Positions 1 to 7,821 of a stretch of DNA of 64,000 nucleotides are shown here, piece by piece. This DNA comes from Ruminiclostridium cellulolyticum H10. GTDB lineage: Bacteria; Bacillota; Clostridia; Acetivibrionales; DSM-1351. Under the pieces are notes generated by a model, which was not told where the DNA came from, made no database searches, and saw nothing but the letters and a program-made list of their open reading frames with translations. The DNA is taken from contig NC_011898.1 in assembly GCF_000022065.1 (NCBI RefSeq), positions 1,076,001 to 1,140,000 of the forward strand. The letters are read 5' to 3'. The position numbers and the translations under genes are program-made. Numbering within the stretch: the first letter of the stretch is position 1; each line of letters begins with the position of its first letter.

Positions 1-26
1 TTATTATTATATATTTTGGAGGTCTT

Positions 27-641
27 ATGATTATTAAGAATGCTTCTCACGAGATTACGGCTGTAAAGCCAATTCAATATCCGGTAACGGGCTTTCCGGA
101 GATTGCTTTTGTAGGAAGGTCAAATGTAGGTAAATCGTCAATAATTAACACGTTGGTTAACAGAAAAAGCCTTGCAAGAGTAGGTTCTACCCCGGGGAAG
201 ACAAGGCAGATTAACTTTTTTGATGTAAACGGTGAATTTTATCTTGTGGATTTGCCCGGTTATGGCTTTGCCAATGTATCAAAAGAGATGAAAGCATCGT
301 GGCAGAATTTAATAGAGACATATTTGTATTCGAGAAAGGAAAACTTCCTTAAAATGGTTGTAATGTTGGTGGATATCAGACATTCTCCAAGTAAAGACGA
401 TATTATAATGTATCAGTGGCTAAAGGGTTTCGGTCTGGATACACTTATAATTGCCAACAAGGTTGACAAAATATCCCGGGGACAGATTCATGTTCGCATA
501 AATGACATACGTAAGGTACTGCAACTGGACGATGCAGAAAAGGTTATACCTTTTTCGGCGGAAAACCGCTTTGGATTGGAAAAGGTCTTGGCTGAATTTG
601 ACAATGTTTTGAGTATACCGGGTGAAGAACAGAAGGATTAG
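27..641 (+). CDS. engB: Ribosome biogenesis GTP-binding protein EngB/YsxC
   Basis: TRAFAC-class GTPase of 204 residues, the usual family length, needed for assembly of the large ribosomal subunit. The nucleotide-binding motifs are all visible: G1 GRSNVGKSS from residue 30, the TPGKT switch region, G3 DLPGYG near residue 75, G4 NKVD near 143 and G5 SAE near 174. A GGAGG sits four bases before the ATG, which fixes the start. It is followed after 14 bp by the DUF445 gene on the same strand, so they are probably co-transcribed. In many Firmicutes engB follows lon; the window begins just upstream, so that cannot be seen here. Family assignment is firm. Confidence 0.96.
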   Translation: MIIKNASHEITAVKPIQYPVTGFPEIAFVGRSNVGKSSIINTLVNRKSLARVGSTPGKTRQINFFDVNGEFYLVDLPGYGFANVSKEMKASWQNLIETYLYSRKENFLKMVVMLVDIRHSPSKDDIIMYQWLKGFGLDTLIIANKVDKISRGQIHVRINDIRKVLQLDDAEKVIPFSAENRFGLEKVLAEFDNVLSIPGEEQKD

Positions 642-655
642 GCAGGGAATTGGAT

Positions 656-1909
656 ATGGAAAAGTATACTTATACTGATGAAAATGAAAAGCTTAGAAAA
701 AAATTAAGGCTGATGAAAATTATTGCAACGTCACTTTTAGTTTTTATGACGCTTATATTTATTATTTTTAAAAGAATAGAGGGACGAGGGCTTCTGTATT
801 CGTCCATTGCGGCCTTTGCGGAAGCGTCAATGGTAGGTGCTCTTGCAGACTGGTTTGCTGTGGTGGCTCTTTTTAAACATCCGCTTGGTCTTAGGATTAT
901 TCCTCATACAGCCATTATTGCAAACAACAAATCAAGAATAGCCAGAGCTTTGTCTAACTTCGTGGTCTCTAATTTTTTTACACCTGACATTATTAAGGCC
1001 AAGCTGGACAAGGTAAGTATTTCAGAAACGGTTGCAGGCTATGTTGAAAAAAACAGAGATATAATTGTAAAAGCCATAGTCGTGAGACTTCCTTCATTGG
1101 CTGATTCCTTTATAAACGATGAAAAAGTCGGAACTTTTATAAAAAAGCAGCTTAAAAATAAAGCCGAAGATATAAGTCTCTACCCTCTATTGGGGAAAGG
1201 TTTAAGTCCTGTTGTTGAGTCAGGATATCACAAACCTCTGGTAAAAGGTCTGCTGAATGCTACATATAAATTTATCAGTGATAATAAGGACAAGACAATC
1301 CTTGTTTTGGGAGGAATAAATAAAACTTTTGCATTGCCTATTATAGGGGATTTGGTTTACCGAAAGATACTTGAATTTGTAATCAGGCAGATTGAAGAGA
1401 TAGATACAAATGAAGAGGCCGAAATAAACAAACTTTTGATGTCTGTCATTCCAAAGTTGATCGATGATATGAAAAATTCTCAGGAGCTTATTGATAAAGG
1501 GGAAGCACTCAAAGGGCAGATATTGAATTCCGATGTTTATAATATGGCTGTAAATGTGCTCACAGAAGAGATATTAGACTATAAAAATTCTTATTTTGAA
1601 AATGGCACTAAGCTTGAAGAAAAAGTCAGCTTGCTGATTGATACAGTAGTTAGTGGTATCAATAATAACGACACATTGCGTGAAACAATTGATAACACTG
1701 TAATTGGCGGTGTTGAAAGTATAGTTTCCCAATATGGTGACAGAGTAGGTTCCTTGATATATGAAACTATGGAAGGTTGGGAAACAAAAGATATGGTGGA
1801 TAAGATGGAGGTTCAGGTAGGAGCTGATTTGCAGTATATCAGAATTAACGGAACCGTAATAGGCGGTCTGGCAGGTCTGGTTATCCATTTGCTATCCCAG
1901 CTGTTTTAA
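656..1909 (+). CDS. DUF445 family membrane protein
   Basis: About 417 residues. A hydrophobic helix near the N-terminus (residues 25-40) is followed by a second membrane-associated stretch with the ASMVGALADWFAVVALF signature typical of DUF445 (YheB/YjiN-like) proteins. A long helical region follows, and a final hydrophobic helix ends the protein (GLAGLVIHLLSQL). The frame is open from a TTG at 650, but the ATG at 656 is better placed behind the GGCAGGGA at 641-648. No biochemical role is established for the family; envelope association is likely. Its place behind engB and before a cation efflux gene gives little functional hint. Confidence 0.85.
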   Translation: MEKYTYTDENEKLRKKLRLMKIIATSLLVFMTLIFIIFKRIEGRGLLYSSIAAFAEASMVGALADWFAVVALFKHPLGLRIIPHTAIIANNKSRIARALSNFVVSNFFTPDIIKAKLDKVSISETVAGYVEKNRDIIVKAIVVRLPSLADSFINDEKVGTFIKKQLKNKAEDISLYPLLGKGLSPVVESGYHKPLVKGLLNATYKFISDNKDKTILVLGGINKTFALPIIGDLVYRKILEFVIRQIEEIDTNEEAEINKLLMSVIPKLIDDMKNSQELIDKGEALKGQILNSDVYNMAVNVLTEEILDYKNSYFENGTKLEEKVSLLIDTVVSGINNNDTLRETIDNTVIGGVESIVSQYGDRVGSLIYETMEGWETKDMVDKMEVQVGADLQYIRINGTVIGGLAGLVIHLLSQLF

Positions 1910-1932
1910 TACTTATTAGAGAGGTTTAATAT

Positions 1933-2790
1933 ATGGATAGGTTCAAAATTACTCGGCTTGTTGCGGTATTTGGTATCGTAGCAAATGTTTTTCTTCTTTT
2001 CATAAAACTTGCGGCAGGCTTTATTAGCCGCAGTCAAGCTATGATTGCTGACGGCTTCAACAGTGCTGGGGATGTTTTTGCTTCGGTTATGACACTAGTG
2101 GGTAACAGTATTGCAAGCAAGCCTGAAGATAGTGACCATCCCTATGGACATGGCAAGGCGGAATACATTTTTTCCATGATTATAAGCATTTCTCTTATGT
2201 TTGTTTCATTTACAATTTTCAAAAGCTCACTTTCCTCAATAATAAATAAGGCGTCATTCACCGTATCATGGTTTTTGATAGCTACTGCGATAATTACCAT
2301 AGCAATCAAGCTGTCATTGTTTATTTATACCAGCCGTATTGGAAAGAGGATGGATAACCTTCTCGTTATTGCAAATTCTGAAGATCACAGAAATGATGTT
2401 TTTGTTACTTCAGGTACTATCCTTGGCATAATTATGGGATACCTTGGGTTTTCATGGGTAGACGGTGCTGTGGGTATACTTATTTCGCTTTGGATTTTCT
2501 ATACGGGAATCAAGATATTTATTTCGTCTTTTAAGGTTCTTATGGATACAAACATGGACCCGGCCTTCAAGGAGAATACGCTTAACCTGATACAAAGTAT
2601 TAGTGGAGTTGACCATGTTGACTCAATCAATGCAAAGCCCGTTGGAGAGGGTTTTATATTAATTATAAAGGTTTCTGTAGATGGAGAAATGTCTGTAAAC
2701 GAGAGCCACAAGATTGCCGGTAAAATTAAAGCAAAAGTAAAGGATATCAAAGGAATAAAGGATGCGGTTGTTCATATAAATCCGTGTTGA
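1933..2790 (+). CDS. Cation diffusion facilitator family transporter
   Basis: A 285-residue CDF protein, the standard length. It has about six hydrophobic segments, an N-terminal metal-site motif of the HxxxD/DxxxD type (MIADGFNSAGD near residue 37, then HPYGHGKAEY near 72), a second EDHRNDV motif near 150, and the C-terminal cytoplasmic CDF domain ending HINPC. These proteins export divalent metals (Zn, Fe, Mn, Co) against protons; the substrate cannot be told from sequence. The ATG follows AGAGAGG by eight bases. It lies 23 bp after the DUF445 gene and is the last gene of this co-directional run. Confidence 0.93.
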   Translation: MDRFKITRLVAVFGIVANVFLLFIKLAAGFISRSQAMIADGFNSAGDVFASVMTLVGNSIASKPEDSDHPYGHGKAEYIFSMIISISLMFVSFTIFKSSLSSIINKASFTVSWFLIATAIITIAIKLSLFIYTSRIGKRMDNLLVIANSEDHRNDVFVTSGTILGIIMGYLGFSWVDGAVGILISLWIFYTGIKIFISSFKVLMDTNMDPAFKENTLNLIQSISGVDHVDSINAKPVGEGFILIIKVSVDGEMSVNESHKIAGKIKAKVKDIKGIKDAVVHINPC

Positions 2791-2821
2791 GTTGATTGAT
2801 TAATTTTATTGATATAAAAAG

Positions 2822-2864
2822 CCGACCCCCAATCGTTAGATTTCGTCTAACTTTTGGGGGTCGG
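2822..2864 (-). terminator. Hairpin terminator resembling an IS3-family left end
   Basis: A 19-bp stem (two mismatches) with the loop TTTCG. Read on the minus strand the stem is followed directly by CTTTTTAT, so it is a good Rho-independent terminator for the minus-strand stalk-domain gene. Read on the minus strand the whole segment is nearly the same as the left-end hairpin of the IS at 5863-7401. Confidence 0.8.
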
Positions 2865-2908
2865 TTCAACTATCACGTTGGCTATTTATGTAAACACCCT
2901 GTTAATTC

Positions 2909-3925
2909 TTAATCACTTATTACAATGTTGGAGTCAGAAACATTTGCAGTATTCATGCCAAGAACCTCTTTAAAAAAGCTTAGAGGAACAAAAGTCTTTC
3001 CCTCTACTATTTCAGGGGCTGTTCCCAGCTGAATAGGGGCAGTTTTCATATAAATGTAGTAATCTTTGCCTATTGTCAAAGAAATGCCTTTACCCAGAGT
3101 TACTGTTTGTGTCTTGCCTTCCCAACTCACATTAAACCCCAAATATTCAGCAATTGCACGTAGAGGAACCATAAAAGTACCCTTTTTATTAGTGTATGCT
3201 GAAGGGGCTTCAATTGCCTCGTTGTTAACAACTATACTCATGGAAGCAGCATTATTACCGCTTAATATAGCCTTTTCCTCATCTGTCAGGTTATAGATAG
3301 GTTCAACAGCTTTCTCAGACAATACAACTATTTTATCCGGATTTGTTTGTGCAGGGATGCTCCTGGTAGATACGCCATAAATGACTACAAGATTTCTGTT
3401 TGCAAGTTCACCTTCAAAAGCTTTTCCATCCTGTGAGAATATTTCTGTTTCCTTAGAAATATTCAATTTCAAAAAATTGTCAGAACTGACTAAATCTTTA
3501 TCAAATCTGTCAACTTTTATACACTGTACTTTACTACTCGTAACATTAACAACTTCTATGTTATATTGTGGAGGGTAAATCATCAGCATTGGTGCATTCA
3601 CATCATAAAATCCTGTGATAACAGAACCGCTATCAATTTTTTCATTATTAATAACGTATGTACTATTTGATATTATCAGGTTTGCTTCTTGTCCCTCTTG
3701 ATTTTCTACAAGGACAAACTTTGAACCCTCCACGCCTTCAAAATCAGCTATTTCCTTAACTGTCCCTGTGAAAGAGCCAAATGAAGGTCGGTTCTCTGTA
3801 GTGTCAATTTGTTCATAAATATTGACTGCTTTAAGATTTTCTTTGTAATTTGCCAAAGACGGAATAGATGAAAGTGATAAGATTGTGACTACTAATAGAC
3901 CTGCTATTATTCTTTTGTTTTTCAT
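2909..3925 (-). CDS. Secreted copper-amine-oxidase-like stalk domain protein
   Basis: About 338 residues. An N-terminal signal peptide (KNKRIIAGLLVVTILSLSS, cleavage near PSLA-NY) is followed by about 190 residues without recognised similarity. The C-terminal 90 residues have the two half-repeats of the Cu_amine_oxidN1 (stalk) domain: FMVPLRAIAEYLGF with VSWEGKTQTV, then KTFVPLSFFKEVLG. Such domains are common in clostridial cell-surface proteins; despite the name they bind no copper and have no oxidase activity. A TTG lies further upstream at 3943, but the ATG at 3925 is preceded by AAGGGAG at the right distance, so I use it. Function unknown. Confidence 0.82.
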   Translation of the reverse strand: MKNKRIIAGLLVVTILSLSSIPSLANYKENLKAVNIYEQIDTTENRPSFGSFTGTVKEIADFEGVEGSKFVLVENQEGQEANLIISNSTYVINNEKIDSGSVITGFYDVNAPMLMIYPPQYNIEVVNVTSSKVQCIKVDRFDKDLVSSDNFLKLNISKETEIFSQDGKAFEGELANRNLVVIYGVSTRSIPAQTNPDKIVVLSEKAVEPIYNLTDEEKAILSGNNAASMSIVVNNEAIEAPSAYTNKKGTFMVPLRAIAEYLGFNVSWEGKTQTVTLGKGISLTIGKDYYIYMKTAPIQLGTAPEIVEGKTFVPLSFFKEVLGMNTANVSDSNIVISD

Positions 3926-4113
3926 AGTACTAGCTCCCTTCAAATTTATACTACATATTTATTAGACATCGAAATGTTATAAAAGTTCCCATAAAAACGA
4001 TTTAAAAAATTTTTGTTTTAAGTCACCCTTTCAGGGTACATATATAATTGTCGTTAAGACATCTAAATAAAACAAAAATAAAATATAAATTTATATTGGG
4101 AGGATTTTTTAGT

Positions 4114-4659
4114 ATGAAGAAATTTGTTTGTTCAATTTGCGGATATGTACATGTTGGAGACGAGGCACCTGATTTTTGTCCTCAATGTAAAGCACCAAAG
4201 GGAAAATTTATTGAACAGTCAGAAACATCAGAGCAGTGGGCAGATGAGCATAGAATAGGTGTTGCACAGGGTGTTGACAGCGAGGTTCTGGAAGGCTTGA
4301 GAGCCAATTTTGTAGGAGAGTGTACTGAGGTTGGTATGTATCTTGCTATGGCAAGACAGGCTGAGCGTGAAGGTTACCCCGAAATCGGTGCTTTTTATAA
4401 GCTTGCTGCATGGGAAGAAGCAGAACACGCTGCAAAGTTTGCAGAATTACTTGGCGAAGTTGTTCATGCCGACACTAAGAAAAACCTTGAGTTAAGAGCG
4501 GAAGCAGAAGCGGGAGCATGTAAAGGCAAGAAGGACCTTGCAACACTTGCAAAACAGCTTAACCTTGATGCAATTCATGATACTGTTCACGAAATGTGTA
4601 AAGACGAAGCTAGACATGGAGCAGGTTTTAAGGGTCTTTTGAACAGATATTTTAAATAA
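4114..4659 (+). CDS. Reverse rubrerythrin (N-terminal rubredoxin domain)
   Basis: 181 residues. The N-terminus is a rubredoxin-type iron centre (CxxC at residues 6-9, then CPQC near 24-27). It is followed by a ferritin-like di-iron four-helix domain with ExxH-type ligands ([30 protein letters not shown]). This order is reversed relative to classical rubrerythrin and matches the NADH-linked peroxide and oxygen reductases of clostridia. The cytoplasmic role is probably oxidative-stress defence. The ATG at 4114 follows GGGAGG; an in-frame upstream start at 4048 has no such signal. The gene is monocistronic and divergent from the stalk-domain gene. Confidence 0.93.
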   Translation: MKKFVCSICGYVHVGDEAPDFCPQCKAPKGKFIEQSETSEQWADEHRIGVAQGVDSEVLEGLRANFVGECTEVGMYLAMARQAEREGYPEIGAFYKLAAWEEAEHAAKFAELLGEVVHADTKKNLELRAEAEAGACKGKKDLATLAKQLNLDAIHDTVHEMCKDEARHGAGFKGLLNRYFK

Positions 4660-4975
4660 AAAATAATACAATAAGATATGAAGAAATACAATTCTTACTA
4701 TTGGTAAACCGTTGAATACTAATGCTTTTGGGCTACAGTTCACGAAACTGATTTTGAGGATTGTATTTTTTTGTACTTTTGTTTGTTTTGGCGTTATTTA
4801 TTTTTGGTGGGAAAACGGTGGGAAATTTATCGAAATCAGTCCACAAACCATTTCTTTTCCCACAAATGGGGTGTAGATTAGAAGGGAACAGTGTTACAGG
4901 ACTTTTTTTAACAATTGTGTGGGAAAGAAATTATTGGCAGACTTCTCAACAATGATATAATGATATCGGGAATTT
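4660..4975 (+). other. Intergenic region upstream of an integrase remnant
   Basis: No gene is seen in these 316 bp. The stretch contains four copies of GTGGGAAA (listed separately). It also holds a distant inverted pair, AAATACAAT near 4684 and ATTGTATTT near 4764, which is not a convincing terminator because about 70 bp separate the arms. Confidence 0.5.
4807..4926. repeat. Four GTGGGAAA octamers, candidate integrase arm sites
   Basis: GTGGGAAA occurs directly at 4807-4814, 4818-4825 and 4919-4926, and inverted at 4856-4863. Clustered short repeats just upstream of a tyrosine integrase gene are where arm-type binding sites lie in phage and ICE attachment regions. Assignment as arm sites is inference. 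Confidence 0.45.
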
Positions 4976-5497
4976 TTGGGAAATAGGGTGAGAGGATTGA
5001 ACCGTAGCGTAAGAAAAAAAGGAGAATCATGGTCATTTAGATTAGATTTTGGAAAAATAGACGGAAAACGTAAACAGATTGAACGCAGCGGATTTAAGAC
5101 TGAAAAAGAAGCAAATGCGGCACTCTCTGAAGTTTTAAATGAGATTTATAAAACCGGTGTTTTTACCGAGAATAAAAAAGTAACCTTTCAACAGGCTTAT
5201 GATGAATTTTTAGAAAATGAAGCTCCAAATACTAGAAAATTTACAACCATTGTCCGATACAAGTCGTTATACAAAAACCATTTTCAAGATATTGCACCCA
5301 GATATTTGTTCAATATTACTGATAAAACCATTCAGGAATTTATAAATACTAAACAGCGACGAGTACGATAAATATATAACTTTTTTCATGTTATAATTAA
5401 CTATGCAGTGGCTAAAAAGTATCTAAAAGCCTCACCCATGGCAAATGTTTATCCGCCTAAGAAGAGCAATTTATCCCGGCTAACGGACAAATTGTAA
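4976..5497 (+). pseudogene. Truncated tyrosine recombinase (phage/ICE integrase)
   Basis: The first open part (to the stop at 5369-5371) encodes an arm-binding domain (KGESWSFRLDFGKIDGKRKQ, then FKTEKEANAAL) and the beginning of the SAM-like core-binding domain (VTFQQAYDEFLENEAP). The catalytic domain with the R-H-R-Y residues is absent. In the same frame after the stop, 5398-5497 reads NYAVAKKYLKASPMANV and looks like the end of the core-binding domain, so an internal segment has been lost. The start is uncertain: TTG at 4976 or 4997. This is an inactive relic of an integrated element. Confidence 0.8.
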
Positions 5498-5640
5498 GGC
5501 AGACGTTTTCGAATAACAGTCTGATACTGAAAGAAAACGAATTTGTATTCAAGCTTCCGCCCACATGGGTATATTCGATCCCATCATCAATACGGCGTGG
5601 AGATAAAATCAGCATAAATGAAATAGAATTAATACAGTAA
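5461..5640 (+). pseudogene. SAF-domain protein fragment
   Basis: An open stretch of 59 codons without a start reads EEQFIPANGQIVRQTF, then ENEFVFKLPPTWVYSIP and RRGDKISINEIELIQ before its stop. This is the pattern of an SAF/CpaB-like domain (hydrophobic strands with a PANG turn and a GDKI motif). It is 5'-truncated and overlaps the end of the integrase relic in another frame, so the junction is probably a deletion scar. In related genomes such proteins sit beside CpaE-like ATPase genes, which agrees with the next fragment; that context is recalled, not shown here. Confidence 0.5.
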
Positions 5641-5866
5641 CAATAACCAATGATATTGATTTATACAATGTGTTTTCAAATTCTAAGCTGTTTAGCGAAA
5701 TAAACATAGCATCCAGACTTGATGAAAAAATAGAATATGATTGCCTTGTTATTTCAGATAGGATATATAACATAAATGAATTGATACAGAGTGTAGAAAA
5801 AGGCATCAGGGCAAAGAAAATAACGTATCTTTTAAGTTCGGCAAAGAGCAGTCAATCGAGTTTGTA

Positions 5867-5910
5867 CCGACCCCCAAAAGTTAGACCATAATCTAACGAT
5901 TGGAGGTCGG
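5867..5910 (+). promoter_or_regulatory. Hairpin burying the orfA ribosome binding site
   Basis: An 18-bp stem with three mismatches forms between CCGACCCCCAAAAGTTAG and CTAACGATTGGAGGTCGG. The GGAGG of orfA (5902-5906) lies inside the 3' arm. Transcripts that read in from outside would fold this stem and block orfA translation. This is known for other IS elements and is inferred here. Confidence 0.6.
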
Positions 5911-5917
5911 TATTTTT

Positions 5918-6496
5918 ATGGCTAAATATTCTTTTGAATTTAAGAAACAAATTGTAAAAGCCTATCTAAATGGAGAAGGAGGATACGAGTATCTTGCAAA
6001 GCAGTATGATATCCCCTCGTTTAACAACATTAAGAAATGGGTCCTTAATTATAATGCTTTTGGCGACGAAGGTTTGGTGCGTTCTCGCAAACAAAAAAAA
6101 TACTCTTTCGAATATAAACTTCATGTTGTAGAATTATATTTAACAAGTGAGGTTTCATATCAAGAGTTAGCTATTCAAGAAGGAATTCGTAATCCTGCAC
6201 TGATTGTTAAGTGGGTGAACGATTTTCGGATTGCTGGTCCGGATGCTTTGAGACCTAAGAAGAAAGGTCGGAAGAAACCATTGAGCCTAAAAAGAAAAGT
6301 AACAGATACCAATGCAACTGAATCAATTATTGTTGATACTAGTGCTGAATATGTTAAACAGCTTGAAGATGAACTTTTAAAGTTACGTATAGAGAATGCC
6401 TATTTAAAAGAACTGAGGAGGCTGCGTTTAGAGGAGGAAACTCTTCTGAAAAAGCAGCGAGAATCGTCTACAGCCTCCGAGGAGATTTCAAACTAA
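5918..6496 (+). CDS. IS3-family transposase OrfA
   Basis: 192 residues with two helix-turn-helix units: SFEFKKQIVKAYLNGEGGYEYL near the N-terminus and a second SFEYKLHVVELYLTSE repeat near residue 65. A leucine-rich coiled coil follows (YVKQLEDELLKLRIENAYLKEL). This is the DNA-binding and dimerisation part of the transposase. The ATG at 5918 lies 11 bases after GGAGG at 5902-5906, which is folded into the left-end hairpin. It ends in a different frame from orfB, and the fusion probably arises by -1 slippage at 6403-6409. Confidence 0.92.
   Translation: MAKYSFEFKKQIVKAYLNGEGGYEYLAKQYDIPSFNNIKKWVLNYNAFGDEGLVRSRKQKKYSFEYKLHVVELYLTSEVSYQELAIQEGIRNPALIVKWVNDFRIAGPDALRPKKKGRKKPLSLKRKVTDTNATESIIVDTSAEYVKQLEDELLKLRIENAYLKELRRLRLEEETLLKKQRESSTASEEISN
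6403..6409 (+). other. Probable -1 frameshift site T TTA AAA
   Basis: The heptamer T TTA AAA is in the correct phase with orfA codons TTA and AAA. A -1 slip moves ribosomes into the orfB frame, which is open through this point. A purine-rich GAGGAGG follows at 6415-6421. The fused OrfAB would be 473 residues. X XXY YYZ heptamers drive -1 frameshifting in the IS3 family; use here is inferred. Confidence 0.65.
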
Positions 6497-6537
6497 AAGA
6501 CATTCTCGCAGTAGTAGGCTTTCCTAAAGCAACATAT

Positions 6538-7338
6538 ATGTATTGGCAGAAAAGATTTGATAGAGAGAATCCAGACAAAGAACTGGAAGATAAGATATTG
6601 GAGATTCATGAGAATAATAAGAATTATGGATATCGTCGTATGTATGGTGAACTCAGGAATCAAGAATTTATAGTAAACAAGAAGAAAGTACAGCGAATTA
6701 TGCAAAAGCTTAGTCTTCAAGTTACTTCTTTTACCAGAAAAAGTCGCAAGTACAGTTCTTATAAGGGAAAAGTTGGAACAGTTGCACCTAACAGAATCCG
6801 TAGACGTTTCAATACTCATATTCCACACCAGAAGATTACAACTGATACAACAGAGTTTAAATACTACGAAGTTGATTCCAAGGGACATATGACAATGCAT
6901 AAGCTTTACCTGGATCCTTTTATGGATATGTACAATAGTGAAATAGTAAGTTTCGGTATTGATAAACATCCATCTGCAGTAAATATTATGAGTGCACTTA
7001 ATAAAGCTATTGAAATCACATCTGATTGTCCTTATAGAAGAACATTCCATTCAGATCAAGGTTGGGCTTATCAGATGAAAGTATACTCACATCGTCTCAA
7101 AGAAGAACGGATTTTTCAAAGTATGTCTAGAAAAGGTAACTGCCATGATAATTCAGTAATGGAAAACTTCTTTGGTCTGCTAAAACAAGAGATATACTAT
7201 GGAGTTGTGTACTACAGCTACGAGGACTTAAAAAATGCAATAGAACGATACATAAAGTATTATAACGAGCAAAGAATTAAAGAGAAACTAGGATGGCTGA
7301 GTCCTGCTCAATACAGACTTAGGCTCTTGGCTGCATAA
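6538..7338 (+). CDS. IS3-family transposase OrfB (DDE catalytic part)
   Basis: 266 residues from the ATG at 6538, but the frame is open well upstream, and the product is probably made as an OrfAB fusion. It has the HTH_21 segment (YGYRRMYGELR near residue 37) and the rve DDE integrase core: D in TTDTTEF, D in FHSDQGWAYQM and E in ENFFGLLKQEIYYG. It ends with the typical YNEQRIKEKLGWLSPAQYR tail. No internal stop or gap is seen, so the element may still be active. Confidence 0.92.
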   Translation: MYWQKRFDRENPDKELEDKILEIHENNKNYGYRRMYGELRNQEFIVNKKKVQRIMQKLSLQVTSFTRKSRKYSSYKGKVGTVAPNRIRRRFNTHIPHQKITTDTTEFKYYEVDSKGHMTMHKLYLDPFMDMYNSEIVSFGIDKHPSAVNIMSALNKAIEITSDCPYRRTFHSDQGWAYQMKVYSHRLKEERIFQSMSRKGNCHDNSVMENFFGLLKQEIYYGVVYYSYEDLKNAIERYIKYYNEQRIKEKLGWLSPAQYRLRLLAA

Positions 7339-7502
7339 AAAATGCGTAACAAATATCAAAATCTGTTACGCAATAAAGTCTAACTTTTTGGGGTCACATC
7401 AGTTATTCCTCATTGACTGCTCTTTTAAAATCCAACGGAATAAGCATATTGCCTCCCGAGCTTACAGAAAGTCATATTTTGAAAATCATGAGCAAATATT
7501 AA

Positions 7503-7821
7503 GGCTGTAATTGTATGGCTAAGTGGTGTGAAAATAATTAATTAAGGAGATTGACAGCATCTTCACTCTTCAATTAATACTCAATATTAGTTTCAAAAAT
7601 GTCAGGTATCAGGATATAAATGTGGATAAACTGATTTTTAGTTGTTGCATTATAATTATTCAAAGGATAAATTGTACAGAAACTACAACAGTTACCTTAA
7701 ATCAACATAACCACCTTGACTTGGGTTTGATTTGTATGATAGAGTAAATACTGGGAAAAAATGTATGAATTCAATAATTGTTTATGATGTTTAGTATTGA
7801 ACAGGTGGGAGGATAAGAGAT
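7503..7821 (+). other. Intergenic region before the DUF362 gene
   Basis: 319 bp without a recognisable gene. I see only AT-rich sequence and the GGTGGGAGGA at 7804-7813 that serves as the ribosome binding site of the next gene. Confidence 0.4.

Larger units (their letters stand above)
5863..7401 (+). mobile_element. IS3-family (IS150-like) insertion sequence, complete
   Basis: 1539 bp with 24-bp imperfect terminal inverted repeats that begin TG and end CA. The left end starts TGTACCGACCCCC and the complement of the right end starts TGATGTGACCCC; both continue into GTTAGAC. A 3-bp direct repeat GTT flanks it (5860-5862 and 7402-7404). It carries orfA and orfB in overlapping frames. The ends, the duplication and the in-frame rejoining of the host gene agree with each other, so the boundaries are well supported. 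Confidence 0.93.
5622..7502 (+). pseudogene. Gene interrupted by the IS3-family insertion
   Basis: The part before the IS reads DIDLYNVFSNSKLFSEIN, then EYDCLVISDRIYNINELIQ and KKITYLLSS. The part after the IS, 7405-7502, reads YSSLTALLKSNGISILPPE and ends SHILKIMSKY. If the IS and one GTT copy are removed the two halves join in frame as 112 codons plus stop. No proper start codon is present, so the gene was already 5'-truncated or used a lost start. The N-terminal flavour (a receiver-like VISDRI segment following an SAF protein) suggests a CpaE-like pilus or secretion ATPase, at low confidence. Confidence 0.65.

Noticed and set aside
4761-4955. 64-codon plus-strand frame before the integrase relic
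   Set aside because: No ribosome binding site, odd composition, and it runs through the GTGGGAAA repeats.
6493-7050. 185-codon minus-strand frame inside the IS3 element
   Set aside because: Antisense shadow of orfB with no recognisable protein features.
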